A DNA stretch of 64,000 nucleotides from Bacteroidia bacterium. Its GTDB lineage: Bacteria > Bacteroidota > Bacteroidia > J057. The number at the start of each line of letters is the position of its first letter. The first letter of the stretch is position 1. Positions 44,003-53,396 of this stretch are shown in pieces. A model generated the notes under the pieces. It was not told where the DNA came from. It worked only from the letters and a program-made list of their open reading frames with translations, and made no database searches. Made by a program: the position numbers and the translations under genes. The DNA lies in assembly GCA_022760475.1 (NCBI GenBank), contig JALEFZ010000088.1, forward strand, positions 62,001 to 126,000. The letters are read 5' to 3'.

Positions 44003-45664
44003 TTATTCTACAAATATCTTCATAGTTGTAGCTTCTTCACCTGCCTTGATTTGTAACAGGTACATTCCGCTTTGGATTCCGGTGAAATTTTCATTCACAT
44101 AAGACTGGGTTCCCAGGTTCTTTTCAGCGATCAATTGCCCGTGCATATTCAACAGGGATACTTCCAAGGCTTTGGGCTGCTCAAGTTCCATGCTTAGGGT
44201 GAAGTTCCCCTGGTTTGGATTCGGGAATAATTTTAAGCTCACTACTCCACTTAGGTTTTCGATAGATCCCGGGCCTGATAGGACTGTTACCATTTGTGTA
44301 GCCGAGCAACCCAATGAGTCGGTTACGATCAAGTCATAGTTGCCAGGAGCAAGGGCAGTCAGGTCCGCGGTGGTGTCATTTCCATTCCAGTTGTAGGTGT
44401 ATGGAGGTACACCACCTGCCACAGTTGTAGAGATTGCTCCATCGTTGGCACCGCCTGCTGTTTCGTCTATTACATTGACGGTGATCTGAATTTCTGAGGA
44501 TTGAGTAATGGTAATATCTACCGTTTTGGTACAAGAATTTTCATCAGTAACCGTAGCCATGTACATACCTGCAGGAAGGCCTGTAGCAGCAGGGGTAGTT
44601 TGGGCAGGGGTCGTATTCCAGAGATAAGTCAACGTTCCCGCTCCTCCAGAGCCAAGGATGGCTGCAGCACCGGTCGCTTCGCCATTACAGTCTACATTGG
44701 TGATGGCACCATCAAGAACTGCTGTAAGGGTATCAGGAGCGACTACTTCATAGGTTTGAACTTTTACACAGCCATTGGCATCGGTTACAGTCAGTGTATA
44801 GGTGCCACCTGTCAGGTTGGTGATGATAGAATCTACAGAACTGGTAGACCATGAAAAGCTAAATGGAGCTCCTGATCCGGTTACAATTGGTGCAATGGCA
44901 CCGCCATTGTCTTCCAGACATCCAGCCCATCCAATGACAGAGGCAGCAGAGTCGATCATGAGGTCATTCGCGGCAGAACCGATTACTGCTGTAAATGATT
45001 TGATACATCCATTGGCGTCAGTGACGTCTACGTTATAAGAACCTGCTGCAAGGCCAGTTACACTGGCAGTGGTATCTCCATTGCTCCAGAGGTATGAAGT
45101 GGCCGCAGCCATAGAAGTTACACTTACAGTCGCCGTTCCGTTTGGAACCCCACAATCTGCATCAGTAGTGGTAATGTTTGCGGTCAGTTCGTCATTTACC
45201 ACAATCTCAATGGTGTCTGTCAGAACTGTAGGGAAAGCGATTGAGTTTCCTGCGAATACCACGTGCAGAGTTACATCAAAGTCTACCAGATAGGTGCCGG
45301 ACATTGTAGGGGTACCCGAAAACAGCACACAACTGGAAGTTCCTCCATTAAAGGTACAGCTGGCAGGGCTGCACGAATAAGAAACTCCTGGAGGAAGGTC
45401 TGTGATATTGTTGATAACGATGGAGTCAACAATCACGTTTGTTGTTCCAAAAGGAGGAATATTGATGGCAGTATCTGTAGGAATAACTACAGTGATGACT
45501 TCATTCACTGGGCTGTTGTTACAAACAGGAGGTAAAACCACCGGAAATATCCCTGTGGTAGTAAATTGCGTATCAGGAGTACAAACCTGTCCTTGGGCAG
45601 AATTCGGCAGCATGGCAGCGATTGTCATGAATACTGCCAGGATGATGTACAAGTAATTTTTCAT
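44003..45664 (-). CDS. T9SS-secreted SprB-repeat protein
   Basis: A 553-residue surface protein. Signal peptide (MTIAAMLPNSAQGQV). After an Ig-like N-terminal region (to about residue 160) there are four SprB-type repeats, each about 75 residues, with the core Y-x-W-S-x-G-D/x and a D-x-NGC ending (SYLWSNGDTTAS ... VTDANGCIKSF; SFSWSTSS; LTYLWNTTPAQ; YTYNWNGNDTT). The last ~75 residues (VVSLKLFPNPNQGNFTL, LLNMHGQLIAEKNL, QSGMYLLQI) are a T9SS sorting domain. SprB-type proteins serve in adhesion or gliding motility in related species; whether this organism glides cannot be told here. Confidence 0.92.
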   Translation of the reverse strand: MKNYLYIILAVFMTIAAMLPNSAQGQVCTPDTQFTTTGIFPVVLPPVCNNSPVNEVITVVIPTDTAINIPPFGTTNVIVDSIVINNITDLPPGVSYSCSPASCTFNGGTSSCVLFSGTPTMSGTYLVDFDVTLHVVFAGNSIAFPTVLTDTIEIVVNDELTANITTTDADCGVPNGTATVSVTSMAAATSYLWSNGDTTASVTGLAAGSYNVDVTDANGCIKSFTAVIGSAANDLMIDSAASVIGWAGCLEDNGGAIAPIVTGSGAPFSFSWSTSSVDSIITNLTGGTYTLTVTDANGCVKVQTYEVVAPDTLTAVLDGAITNVDCNGEATGAAAILGSGGAGTLTYLWNTTPAQTTPAATGLPAGMYMATVTDENSCTKTVDITITQSSEIQITVNVIDETAGGANDGAISTTVAGGVPPYTYNWNGNDTTADLTALAPGNYDLIVTDSLGCSATQMVTVLSGPGSIENLSGVVSLKLFPNPNQGNFTLSMELEQPKALEVSLLNMHGQLIAEKNLGTQSYVNENFTGIQSGMYLLQIKAGEEATTMKIFVE

Positions 45665-45781
45665 AAGTGTTGAGGTTAAAAATGTATTGGTCTTGTAAAG
45701 AAGTTTGGTACTTGTCTGTTTTCGGACGAAATCAACGGATTAAGCCTGTTTCTTTAGTACCGTAAAAATGTATCCTTTTTT

Positions 45782-46546
45782 ATGAATTGTATGAAATTTC
45801 TTAAAATTTTCTTTGTCCTGACCATCGTTTTAAGCATCTCTGGCATTGGACATGCAAAAGACCTTCCAACAGGAGACAAAGTTGCTGAAAATGTATCCAC
45901 CCCCCCTTCACATCAGGTTTGGGATGGACTTTTGAAAAAATATGTGTCAACCTCAGGAAAGGTCAATTACAAAGGCCTCAAAGCTGAAGTTGGTAAACTG
46001 AACACGTACCTGGAATTGTTGAAAAGCCAGGCTCCAGGTTCTTCCTGGTCTGCAAAAGAAACGAAAGCATATTGGATCAACGCATACAATGCTTTCACCG
46101 TAAAATTGATCCTGGATAATTTTCCGATTTCTAGCATCACCAAACTGGATAAACCCTGGGATACTGCATTTATCAATATTGGAGGAAAGGCATATACCCT
46201 AAATGATATCGAGCATAAAATTCTGAGGCCTACTTACAAAGACGCCCGAATCCACTTTGCTGTAAACTGTGCTTCTGGCTCTTGTCCAAAGTTGCTCAAC
46301 GAAGCATACACAGCAGGCAAGCTGGAAAGCCAACTCAACAAGCAAACCCGATCATACCTCAACAACGGCAAAGACAACAAAGTCGCTGCAAATTCACTTC
46401 AATTGTCAAAGATATTTAAGTGGTACAAGGATGACTTTAACAGTGCTGGGGGAGTAGCTGCATTTGTAAATAAATATACAAGCGTAGATGTAGCCAAAGA
46501 CGCTGTAATTAGCTATTTGGATTATGACTGGAGTCTGAATGACTAA
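45782..46546 (+). CDS. DUF547 domain protein, exported
   Basis: A 254-residue protein with a signal peptide (KIFFVLTIVLSISGIGHAK) and the DUF547 core: VWDGLLKKYVSTSGKVNYKGL, AYWINAYNAFTVKLILDNFP, RIHFAVNCASGSCPKL (with two cysteines) and LSKIFKWYKDDF. The fold resembles transglutaminase-like cysteine proteins, but activity is not known. Its 3' end overlaps the converging VanZ gene by 38 bp. A start at the second ATG (45791) would also be possible. Confidence 0.9.
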   Translation: MNCMKFLKIFFVLTIVLSISGIGHAKDLPTGDKVAENVSTPPSHQVWDGLLKKYVSTSGKVNYKGLKAEVGKLNTYLELLKSQAPGSSWSAKETKAYWINAYNAFTVKLILDNFPISSITKLDKPWDTAFINIGGKAYTLNDIEHKILRPTYKDARIHFAVNCASGSCPKLLNEAYTAGKLESQLNKQTRSYLNNGKDNKVAANSLQLSKIFKWYKDDFNSAGGVAAFVNKYTSVDVAKDAVISYLDYDWSLND

Positions 46547-46910
46547 GTTTTTCCAGTTGTCTGAGCGCAAGGAAGCTACCTAGTAGAATTCCAAGTGTAT
46601 CAGCCATCCAATCTTGCCAGGACAGGGTGCGATGGGGCAATAGTCCCTGACTTAATTCCTCAAGGGTAACAATCGCAAAGACGATGATGCTGCCTTTGAG
46701 GAATTTTTTTCCAAATATATTGAGGTATTTCTTTTTAATGGAGAGGCTCACTCCGAATGCAAGTGTACCCATGAAAAGGAAGTGTCCGATTTTATCTCCC
46801 ATTGGAACCAGCCCTACCACCTGGTAGATCTTTTCATGGAAGCCAAAATCAACAGAAAAGAGAAGAGCAAGCAGGAAGAGAATGTAAAGGAAGGTGAGTT
46901 TGCGAACCAT
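46509..46910 (-). CDS. VanZ-like family membrane protein
   Basis: A 133-residue integral membrane protein with about four hydrophobic segments and the VanZ-like motif DKIGHFLFMGTLAFG, with EELSQGLLPHRTLSWQDWMADTLG typical of the later part. VanZ in enterococci lowers teicoplanin sensitivity, but the family at large has no agreed function. The last 13 codons overlap the end of the DUF547 gene on the other strand. Confidence 0.88.
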   Translation of the reverse strand: MVRKLTFLYILFLLALLFSVDFGFHEKIYQVVGLVPMGDKIGHFLFMGTLAFGVSLSIKKKYLNIFGKKFLKGSIIVFAIVTLEELSQGLLPHRTLSWQDWMADTLGILLGSFLALRQLEKLSHSDSSHNPNS

Positions 46911-46931
46911 GGATGTGGCTATTAAAAAAAA

Positions 46932-46957
46932 GGGAACCTACTGTGAGCAGGATTCCC
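46932..46957 (-). terminator. Terminator after the GSCFA gene
   Basis: On the minus strand GGGAATCCT pairs with AGGTTCCC with one bulged base, followed by eight T residues. It lies between the VanZ gene and the end of the GSCFA gene at 47023. Confidence 0.65.
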
Positions 46958-47022
46958 GTGTAATAGTTTGGTTCACTTTACTCGGATAACGGCACAAAGT
47001 TTCAAAAGGATGCCAGACGGTC

Positions 47023-48057
47023 CTATTTTTTTTGCATTGTGCCATATTTTATTTGCCAATGGTCTAACGATTCAGATACTTTTTGTAGCTCAGAATCTAA
47101 ATTAAGCGCATTTTTGGACAAATTCTCCAACTTTATTTTTAGCTTCTGAAGAAAAATAAAATATTCTTCAGACCATTCATGGAGGGGCTTATGTGCCAAT
47201 TCCCTCCTCAACTTTCCCCACTTATTATAGTTCTCGAAGCTAGCCTCGTCAAGAAAGTTCTCTATGAAGCGTTGCCAAATGATGCCTTCTGCCAGCTCAT
47301 TGGGATGAATCATATCCTCTTTATAAAAACGGTAATCCCTCAGTTCGTCCAGCATGATTTCGTAGGACGGAAAATAGGAGACACGGCTTTCTTTTTGAGT
47401 AATTGATGAACAGGCATATCTCAATATGCTTTTGCTGAGGCTGTTGCTTGTCAATCCATCTCTTACATGGCGAATGGGGCTAACAGTAAGGATGACTTGC
47501 AGCTCAGGCCTCATTTCCCAGATGGGTTTTATGGTCTGAAAAAAAGCCTCATGGATCTCATCTGGACTCAACATCCTTCTGGAAAAGAAATTGGCAGGGT
47601 ATTTATGGCAGTTGTTGACGAGCCTCCCGTCATCCACTCTTTCATAGACATGTGCCGTTCCAAAAGTCAGGATCAAAAAATCCAATTGTTGTAGATGGGG
47701 AATAAACTGCGCCTTAAGTTTGTCTAAGTTTTGGGAAAAATCTTCTTCTGAGCGGAAACTGAGCTGGCTATGGAGATCAAAACTAAAAGAATAGGCTAAT
47801 CTGGGGTGCTTTAGGGGCTGGATACTTGATTGATCCAGCCCAATTTCAATCAGTTTGAATAAAGAAACTGGGTTAAAGGCAATTCCTAAGGGGTTGACCA
47901 TCGCCTGAAATTTATTTTCCCGGAGTTTCTGCCCCATACGATCTGCAAAACATGATCCCATACAAAGTAGTTTGCTATTATAGGTAAGGCTGGGTCTTAT
48001 GGGAATGATATCAGTAGCTGTCTGTAAATCCATGGAAAATTCTTCTTGGTCAAGCAA
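47023..48057 (-). CDS. GSCFA domain protein
   Basis: A 344-residue cytosolic protein with the GSCFA signature LLCMGSCFADRMGQKLRENKF, followed by NPLGIAFNPVSLF, FLILTFGTAHVYE, LTVSPIRHVRDGL and MIHPNELAE. These blocks resemble SGNH hydrolases (G-S-C instead of GDS, D-x-x-HP at the end), so an esterase-like activity is inferred. The start may be the first ATG or the one at 48033 (MDLQTAT); both precede the conserved block. It ends in its own terminator. Confidence 0.88.
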   Translation of the reverse strand: MLDQEEFSMDLQTATDIIPIRPSLTYNSKLLCMGSCFADRMGQKLRENKFQAMVNPLGIAFNPVSLFKLIEIGLDQSSIQPLKHPRLAYSFSFDLHSQLSFRSEEDFSQNLDKLKAQFIPHLQQLDFLILTFGTAHVYERVDDGRLVNNCHKYPANFFSRRMLSPDEIHEAFFQTIKPIWEMRPELQVILTVSPIRHVRDGLTSNSLSKSILRYACSSITQKESRVSYFPSYEIMLDELRDYRFYKEDMIHPNELAEGIIWQRFIENFLDEASFENYNKWGKLRRELAHKPLHEWSEEYFIFLQKLKIKLENLSKNALNLDSELQKVSESLDHWQIKYGTMQKK

Positions 48058-48232
48058 CTTTTATATGAGTCCAACGCATCTTGCTTTACAAAAGGGCTTC
48101 AAGGCAGTCTCGATTCAGTTTAATAAGCTCGCTTATGAGACAAATAAGTAATCATTATGTAATATAATGAACCCTCGCCATTCCCTCACGTAATTGCTTT
48201 TCAAAGGGCTATACTTTTTTTATCTTTAATTT

Positions 48233-48901
48233 ATGAAAAACTCACTTCTTCTTATTGCATTGATTTTTGTGTCGGCCTCATTTTCATTGGCACAAAGTCA
48301 GGAGAAAGTTTATCAGTTTTCTGGAATGATCGTCGATGCAGACAGCTTGAAGCCCATTCCTTTTGTAAGGGTTCAGATCAATCATTCCAGAAATGGTACA
48401 CTGACAAATGAAGAAGGCTTCTACAGCATACCTGTTTCAGAAAATGATACCCTATACTTTGGCCACATTGCATATAAGCCCAGCAAACTGGTCGTAAAGG
48501 ATTATTTGAGGCAGTATAAAGGAAATAAATCTCAGTATGTATATGTGGTAAACTACCTCTATTCGGACACCTCTTATGTTCAGACAGTTTACATTTTTCC
48601 CTATGACACACCAGAGGAATTGAGGACTGCGGCCATCAATATGGATACAGATCCCAATTCTTTGATTGCTCGTGCAAGAGAAAACCTTGACCCCAAGGTA
48701 TTGCACTCTATCATGGAGTCTTTGCCTGTCAGCGGTAATGAGCGTCTGATGGTCGCCAGACAGCGTTATTATACCCAATATCAGAACCAAAATTTGATTC
48801 CTACGGCCGGTCTTGACCCAATTTCGGCCGTGAGGATGCTCCAGTACATCGTGGATAAGGCGAAAAGAAGGAAAAACAAAGACCTGAATTATTGGGAATA
48901 A
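48233..48901 (+). CDS. Exported protein with carboxypeptidase-regulatory-like domain
   Basis: A 222-residue protein with a signal peptide (FVSASFSLAQSQ) and a CarboxypepD_reg-like Ig-type domain at about residues 27-105 (GMIVDADSLKPIPFVRVQIN, NEEGFYSIPVSENDTLYFGHIAYKP). The C-terminal half is polar with a Y/Q-rich segment (RYYTQYQNQNLIPTAG). Role unknown. Next gene on the same strand follows after about 30 bp, so they may be a two-gene unit. Confidence 0.85.
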   Translation: MKNSLLLIALIFVSASFSLAQSQEKVYQFSGMIVDADSLKPIPFVRVQINHSRNGTLTNEEGFYSIPVSENDTLYFGHIAYKPSKLVVKDYLRQYKGNKSQYVYVVNYLYSDTSYVQTVYIFPYDTPEELRTAAINMDTDPNSLIARARENLDPKVLHSIMESLPVSGNERLMVARQRYYTQYQNQNLIPTAGLDPISAVRMLQYIVDKAKRRKNKDLNYWE

Positions 48902-48931
48902 TTGTTTATTTCGCTTACCAAAAATCAATGT

Positions 48932-49315
48932 ATGACTCCTGAAATCAACCCTACCGTACTTGAATCCGTGAGAAATGATGTCGCCCAGGTTAGCGATGAC
49001 CTGAAGGCGATTGCCTTACAAGTTATTGAGGAAGGTATCTCGGAGTACCCAATCTTTGTGGCGGCTCAGGAGATCATTCCATTTGGTCGACAAATATTTG
49101 ATAGAGACGAGGTCTCTCTAAATTGGTTTTTCTATGCATCCCTCCTAGAGGAGTTCATGAAGAAAGACCTCATTTCCAAAGAAGGTGTGAAGGGCTTCCA
49201 AAAAGCTTACAATGATCCTAGAGAAAGGGCATGTGTCTTTATTTTCACCCCTGAGGTTGCTCAGTTCGTATTCGTCCCTTATGATATTTCCAAGATCGAA
49301 GAGGAGATGTCCTGA
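48932..49315 (+). CDS. Conserved hypothetical protein
   Basis: A 127-residue cytosolic protein (MTPEINPTVLESVRND...), helical at the N-terminus and followed by alternating strands (LNWFFYASLLEEFMKK, ACVFIFTPEVAQFVFVPYDI). A longer frame opens at a TTG (48902), but the ATG at 48932 is the likelier start. I recognise it only as a conserved small Bacteroidota protein without a function. It converges on purB with a 21-bp gap. Confidence 0.7.
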   Translation: MTPEINPTVLESVRNDVAQVSDDLKAIALQVIEEGISEYPIFVAAQEIIPFGRQIFDRDEVSLNWFFYASLLEEFMKKDLISKEGVKGFQKAYNDPRERACVFIFTPEVAQFVFVPYDISKIEEEMS

Positions 49316-49336
49316 GAGAGATTGCAGCTTCCAAGT

Positions 49337-50695
49337 TTACGGTTTGCCTATATAAGAGGAAGGCGTCAGCCTTAGCAACTCTTCTTTTACAGAATCCTTT
49401 ATATCCAAAGCATGAATGAACCCCTCCAAAATCTGGGAGTTGATTCTACTATTCCCCCTTGTAAGGTCTCTCAGGGCTTCATAAGGATTGGGATATTGTT
49501 CCCTTCTCAATATGGTTTGAATGGCTTCTGCAAGTACAGCCCAGTTTTTTTCGAGGTCTGCAGCGATGATTTCAGGGTTAACCAATAACTTTCCAAGGCC
49601 TTTTTTTAGGGAGTTCTGCGCAAGTAAGTTGTATCCCAATGCTACTCCTACGTTCCTTAAAATGGTAGAATCGGTCAGGTCTCTTTGTAGCCTGGAAACG
49701 GGTAATTTTCTGCTCAGAAACTCAAGCAAAGAAGTTGATAGGCCACAATTCCCCTCAGCATTTTCAAAATCAATTGGGTTGACCTTATGTGGCATGGCTG
49801 AGGAACCTACTTCTCCTTTTTTGATCTTTTGTTTGAAATAATCCATGCTTACATAGATCCAAACATCCTGGCAGAGGTCTGTCAATATGGAGTTGATTCT
49901 TCGAAAGTTGTCAAAAATCCTTGCCAAGCCGTCATAATGGTCGATTTGGGTCGTTGGGTAGGACCTGGTGAGACCGAGTGTATTTTCTACGAAATCCTTC
50001 GCAAAGCCATGCCAATCTACCTCAGGATAGGCAATGTAGTGGGCATTCATGTTGCCCGTTGCCCCTCCAAATTTCCCTGGAATTGCTTGCATTTCGAGTT
50101 CTTCGATCTGGCTTTTTAGCCTTTGGTGAAATACGAGGAACTCCTTGCCCAGTGTTGTAGGCGAAGCTGCCTGTCCGTGGGTTCTTGCCAGCAAGGAAAT
50201 ATCCGCCCAAAGGGCAACCTTTTCTTCCAATTGAGACAGAATCTCATGCAAAGAAGGCAGAATGACGTCTTTGAGTGAGTCCTTGATCATCAATGGAAGG
50301 GAAGTATTGTTCACATCCTGTGAGGTAAGGCCAAAATGAACAAATTCAAGGTTATTTTTTACATGATCCTGAACGTTGGAATTCTTGATGAATTCTTTGA
50401 TGAAATATTCTACTGCCTTTACATCATGGTTGGTAGTTCTTTCAAATGCTTTTACCTCATCTGCCTGTGCAGGGGTGAAGTTGATATACATGCCACGGAG
50501 GCTTTGGGCATCTTCTTCAGAAATGGGAGATAGGGGAGGGATTCCAAGGCCGAAGAGGGTGATGAGGTATTCCACTTCAACCTTGATTCTATATTTGATT
50601 AGGGCAAATTCGGAGAAATAACCGGAAAGGGATTCCAGTTTCTTTCGGTATCTACCATCTAATGGGCCAATTGCTGTAAGTTCAGATAAAACCAT
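49337..50695 (-). CDS. purB: Adenylosuccinate lyase
   Basis: Cleaves adenylosuccinate to AMP and fumarate and SAICAR to AICAR in purine synthesis. About 452 residues from the ATG at 50695 (MVLSELTAIGPLDGRY); the longer frame from 50719 adds 8 unconserved residues. The fumarase-superfamily signature GSSAMPHKVNPIDFENAEGN, catalytic-serine loop, is plain; LARTHGQAASPTTLG and LTSQDVNNT are further family marks. Cytosolic, single-gene unit by position. Confidence 0.97.
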   Translation of the reverse strand: MVLSELTAIGPLDGRYRKKLESLSGYFSEFALIKYRIKVEVEYLITLFGLGIPPLSPISEEDAQSLRGMYINFTPAQADEVKAFERTTNHDVKAVEYFIKEFIKNSNVQDHVKNNLEFVHFGLTSQDVNNTSLPLMIKDSLKDVILPSLHEILSQLEEKVALWADISLLARTHGQAASPTTLGKEFLVFHQRLKSQIEELEMQAIPGKFGGATGNMNAHYIAYPEVDWHGFAKDFVENTLGLTRSYPTTQIDHYDGLARIFDNFRRINSILTDLCQDVWIYVSMDYFKQKIKKGEVGSSAMPHKVNPIDFENAEGNCGLSTSLLEFLSRKLPVSRLQRDLTDSTILRNVGVALGYNLLAQNSLKKGLGKLLVNPEIIAADLEKNWAVLAEAIQTILRREQYPNPYEALRDLTRGNSRINSQILEGFIHALDIKDSVKEELLRLTPSSYIGKP

Positions 50696-50805
50696 AGCTG
50701 TCAATTTTGCAAAGGGCAAAAGTAGTAAGTAAAAACAAGTATGGAAAGGGAATGAAACAATTGGGGAAGGGGTAATTAAAAAAAGTTGGATGCTGGCTTG
50801 TAAGA

Positions 50806-51360
50806 TTATCTTTTGGCTTCCAGGAATCTTACAGAATGGGTCATGGTATCAAGAATGGGCATGTATTCACAGTGCTTGTCATAGGGCATCCAGACAACCA
50901 ATTGTAGAAAATAGTCTACACTTTCATACACACTGATACGGTAGAATAGGGGGTTCCAGTCGAATTTTCGGCTATTGGCATAATAATCGCCTACCCTTAG
51001 GGAGTATCCATCCTTACTGGTGTAGATTTGTTGGGATTCTCGTTCCGAGCTATCCATGGGTTGGAGGACATTCTTTTCGACAAAGTTAAAATAAGCCTTT
51101 AGCTTTAGTCGTTTTCGTTTTATGTCCCCTAGATTTTCTTTGGCATCTTCAATTCCCAGGACATAGATTTGATCCTCTAGGCTGTAGTACTGCAGGCTTG
51201 CATAGTCATGCATTTCATAGCCAGGTTGGAGATTGGAAGGCAGGTCTACGGTATATAGGTTATCCACCTGGGTCTTTTCCCAGCTGATTTGGGGGTCTGA
51301 TTGGCTGCAAGAGACACAAGCCAATAGGCACACGAGCCATGTATACCTGTAAGGAATCAC
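50806..51360 (-). CDS. Hypothetical lipoprotein
   Basis: A 184-residue lipoprotein; the N-terminal MIPYRYTWLVCLLACVSCSQSD ends in a lipobox with C18. The mature chain has alternating polar strands with many tyrosines (YEMHDYASLQYYSLEDQIYVLG, YFLQLVVWMPYDKH). No family recognised. It lies upstream of purB on the same strand with an ~110-bp gap. Confidence 0.75.
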   Translation of the reverse strand: MIPYRYTWLVCLLACVSCSQSDPQISWEKTQVDNLYTVDLPSNLQPGYEMHDYASLQYYSLEDQIYVLGIEDAKENLGDIKRKRLKLKAYFNFVEKNVLQPMDSSERESQQIYTSKDGYSLRVGDYYANSRKFDWNPLFYRISVYESVDYFLQLVVWMPYDKHCEYMPILDTMTHSVRFLEAKR

Positions 51361-51671
51361 GTACTAAATTTACTTTATTTTATTTAAAAACGTGAGACAT
51401 GGGCTAAGAAAAATGGGAAGCTTAAAAAATCGAAAACTAAATATTCGCATTTTTTAAACTTAATCACCTTCCTTTCAGGTAGTTATAATTCCCATTCACA
51501 ACTATAGACCGAAATTTTTCGTAGAAAACTCCATAGATTGGAAACTGTTGAATACGATAAAAAAACATTGATTGCGAGCTAAAATATCACAATTGATGTA
51601 ATTTTCTTTCACTGACAAAACACTTATATTTAGCGCAAATAGATTGCTTTCGCATTTCAGAAAGACGTAGC
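51361..51671. other. AT-rich divergent intergenic region
   Basis: This 311-bp gap separates the lipoprotein gene from the charged coiled-coil gene. It contains the candidate promoter at 51625-51632 and otherwise no ORF, repeat or RNA that I can support. Confidence 0.5.
51625..51632 (+). promoter_or_regulatory. Possible promoter for the coiled-coil gene
   Basis: TATATTTA matches TAnnTTTG in seven of eight positions and lies 40 bp before the start codon, with a T-rich TTTT about 19 bases further upstream. Confidence 0.4.
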
Positions 51672-53255
51672 ATGAAAAAAAACATCATTCCAGAAGAGAA
51701 ACTTAACGAACTTGCACAAGAGGTGAGTACCAGACTTCTTGCTCGCCATTTTTTTGAACAAGGAAAAATAACTGGAGAAGGACTGAAGAGCTTCGCAGAG
51801 CATCAACAAGTTAATAAGTTTTTACTTTTTCAAATCTTTCAGATTTGGGAAATGCAGATCAACAAGCTATCCCATCCCTACTTTAACCTGGAGAATCCCG
51901 AAATCCAGGAGACTGTATCGTTGCTAAAAAACCAGATTTCTCAGCATATATCTATTTCTGAAGAGGAGTTTCAACCCTTACTTAAAAGGGCTGTTTATAA
52001 CAACCTAAAGTTGTTGTTGGATCCTGAAGAAACCTTCAAACGTTTTTTCTTTGCCCAGACAGATAAAATCCCCATGGAAGTCTACGGAAGATATTCTCAG
52101 TTCTTTTCAGACATGGATTTTATTGTCAACAGCATCCTCCGTTATTTCCAAAAGAATAAACTGGACTCAGTAGATAAGGATGTTTTCTTTGCTAAAATGA
52201 AGAAGGCAGTAGAGGTTTATAACAAGAAATCAGGCCAGACTTTTGATCAATACCGAGATGCGCAATTTCGTGCATTAACTGGAAATACCATTTCTCAATT
52301 GGACGAAGAGGCGCGCAAGGCAAAAGAAGAAGCCGAAAGGTTAATTCGTCAGAAAGAAGAGGAAGAGCGCCGTAAAGAACTGGAAGCTCGCCAGCAGAAA
52401 GAGGAGGAGGAGCGTAAACAACGAGAGCTTGAGTTGAAAAAACAGGAGGAGGAGAGAATCAAGCAGGAAGAAGAGCGTCGTCGCCAGGAAGAGGAGGCAA
52501 ATAAAAAGCGCCAGCAAGAAGAAGAAGAGCGCAAGCGCAAAAGCAGCTTCTTTGACTCACTGGGATCTGTTGACAACTTCTTTGACCTGGATGATGATGA
52601 GGAAGAAACTCCTGTAGAAACAACAGGGGCAGAAGTCAAAGAAGAAATTGCACCTGTTGCACCTCAAAATGATGTTGTAAAAGAAGAGCTGAAGGAAGAA
52701 GCTCCAGTAACACCTGTGGTAGAGGAAAAACCAGCAGTAGAGAACAAAGACGTCGTGCTTCCCAATTCAAATAGCAATGGCAATGGTTCTTATGTTTGGA
52801 CTCCAGTGGAAGAGAAAAAGGAATCTCAACCTAAGGTCATTGAGGATGAAAAACCAAAAGAAAACGTTAGCAATAACTTACTTGATAGGTTTAGAGACAA
52901 GGACAACGACAATCCTAAGGAGCAGAAAACATCTGTTTTGGACATGGTAAACCAGCGGTCCAAGACGATTGCGGATTCTCTAGGAGCCAATTCCAATACA
53001 GAAAGTAAGGACGAAGCCACAACTGGAAAAATCAAGTTGGATGAGATCCCCATTCACAAGCAATACCAGTATGTACAGAAAGTATTTGAAGGCAACAATG
53101 TTCGTTTTAGAATCATTGTCGACAAGGTAAACAACGCCAGCAATGCCAGTGAAATAGAAGACATCCTTAAGAAGTTTGTACTGAACAACGACAAGCTGAA
53201 TCGCGATGATAGTGTCGTGAAGGAGTTTATCGGGATGCTGCAGAATAGATTCTAA
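51672..53255 (+). CDS. Charged coiled-coil protein, unknown function
   Basis: A 527-residue cytosolic protein in three parts. Residues 1-205 are a helical globular domain; 211-290 are a highly charged single helix or coiled coil built from E/K/R/Q repeats (EEERKQ, EEERRR); 295-430 is an acidic, low-complexity linker (DLDDDEEE, repeated VEEKP) and ~440-527 a second small globular end (IPIHKQYQYVQKVFEG, DDSVVKEFIGMLQNRF). No signal peptide, no membrane helix. Family not recognised. A strong terminator follows. It may be a scaffold or cytoskeleton-like linker; that is inference only. Confidence 0.8.
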   Translation: MKKNIIPEEKLNELAQEVSTRLLARHFFEQGKITGEGLKSFAEHQQVNKFLLFQIFQIWEMQINKLSHPYFNLENPEIQETVSLLKNQISQHISISEEEFQPLLKRAVYNNLKLLLDPEETFKRFFFAQTDKIPMEVYGRYSQFFSDMDFIVNSILRYFQKNKLDSVDKDVFFAKMKKAVEVYNKKSGQTFDQYRDAQFRALTGNTISQLDEEARKAKEEAERLIRQKEEEERRKELEARQQKEEEERKQRELELKKQEEERIKQEEERRRQEEEANKKRQQEEEERKRKSSFFDSLGSVDNFFDLDDDEEETPVETTGAEVKEEIAPVAPQNDVVKEELKEEAPVTPVVEEKPAVENKDVVLPNSNSNGNGSYVWTPVEEKKESQPKVIEDEKPKENVSNNLLDRFRDKDNDNPKEQKTSVLDMVNQRSKTIADSLGANSNTESKDEATTGKIKLDEIPIHKQYQYVQKVFEGNNVRFRIIVDKVNNASNASEIEDILKKFVLNNDKLNRDDSVVKEFIGMLQNRF

Positions 53256-53278
53256 GGATTAACGAGATAAAATTTGCG

Positions 53279-53303
53279 AGGCCAACTCATTTTGAGTTGG
53301 CCT
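53279..53303 (+). terminator. Terminator after the coiled-coil gene
   Basis: AGGCCAACTCA at 53279-53289 pairs with TGAGTTGGCCT at 53293-53303 around a TTT loop, followed by TTTTT. Clear intrinsic terminator. Confidence 0.9.
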
Positions 53304-53348
53304 TTTTTGTGACAATCCCACTTTGGATGCCCTTCCTACAACAAAAAA

Positions 53349-53371
53349 AGCTGCCTCTTTGAAAGGCAGCT
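53349..53371 (-). terminator. Terminator for the minus-strand gene at 53397
   Basis: AGCTGCCT at 53349-53356 pairs with AGGCAGCT at 53364-53371; on the minus strand it is followed by seven T. It ends the exported coiled-coil gene and stands about 45 bp from the plus-strand terminator, so the two converging units are insulated. Confidence 0.85.
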
Positions 53372-53396
53372 CTACGGTGTTTGTCGTATTTCGCTT

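Noticed and set aside
45263..45656. Plus-strand frames opposite the SprB-repeat gene
   Set aside because: Frames antisense to a repeat-rich gene; no start signals and no recognisable domains.
52349..52639. 96-codon serine-rich frame on the minus strand
   Set aside because: It is the antisense shadow of the E/K-rich coiled coil on the plus strand; serine/arginine runs arise directly from GAA/GAG-rich codons.
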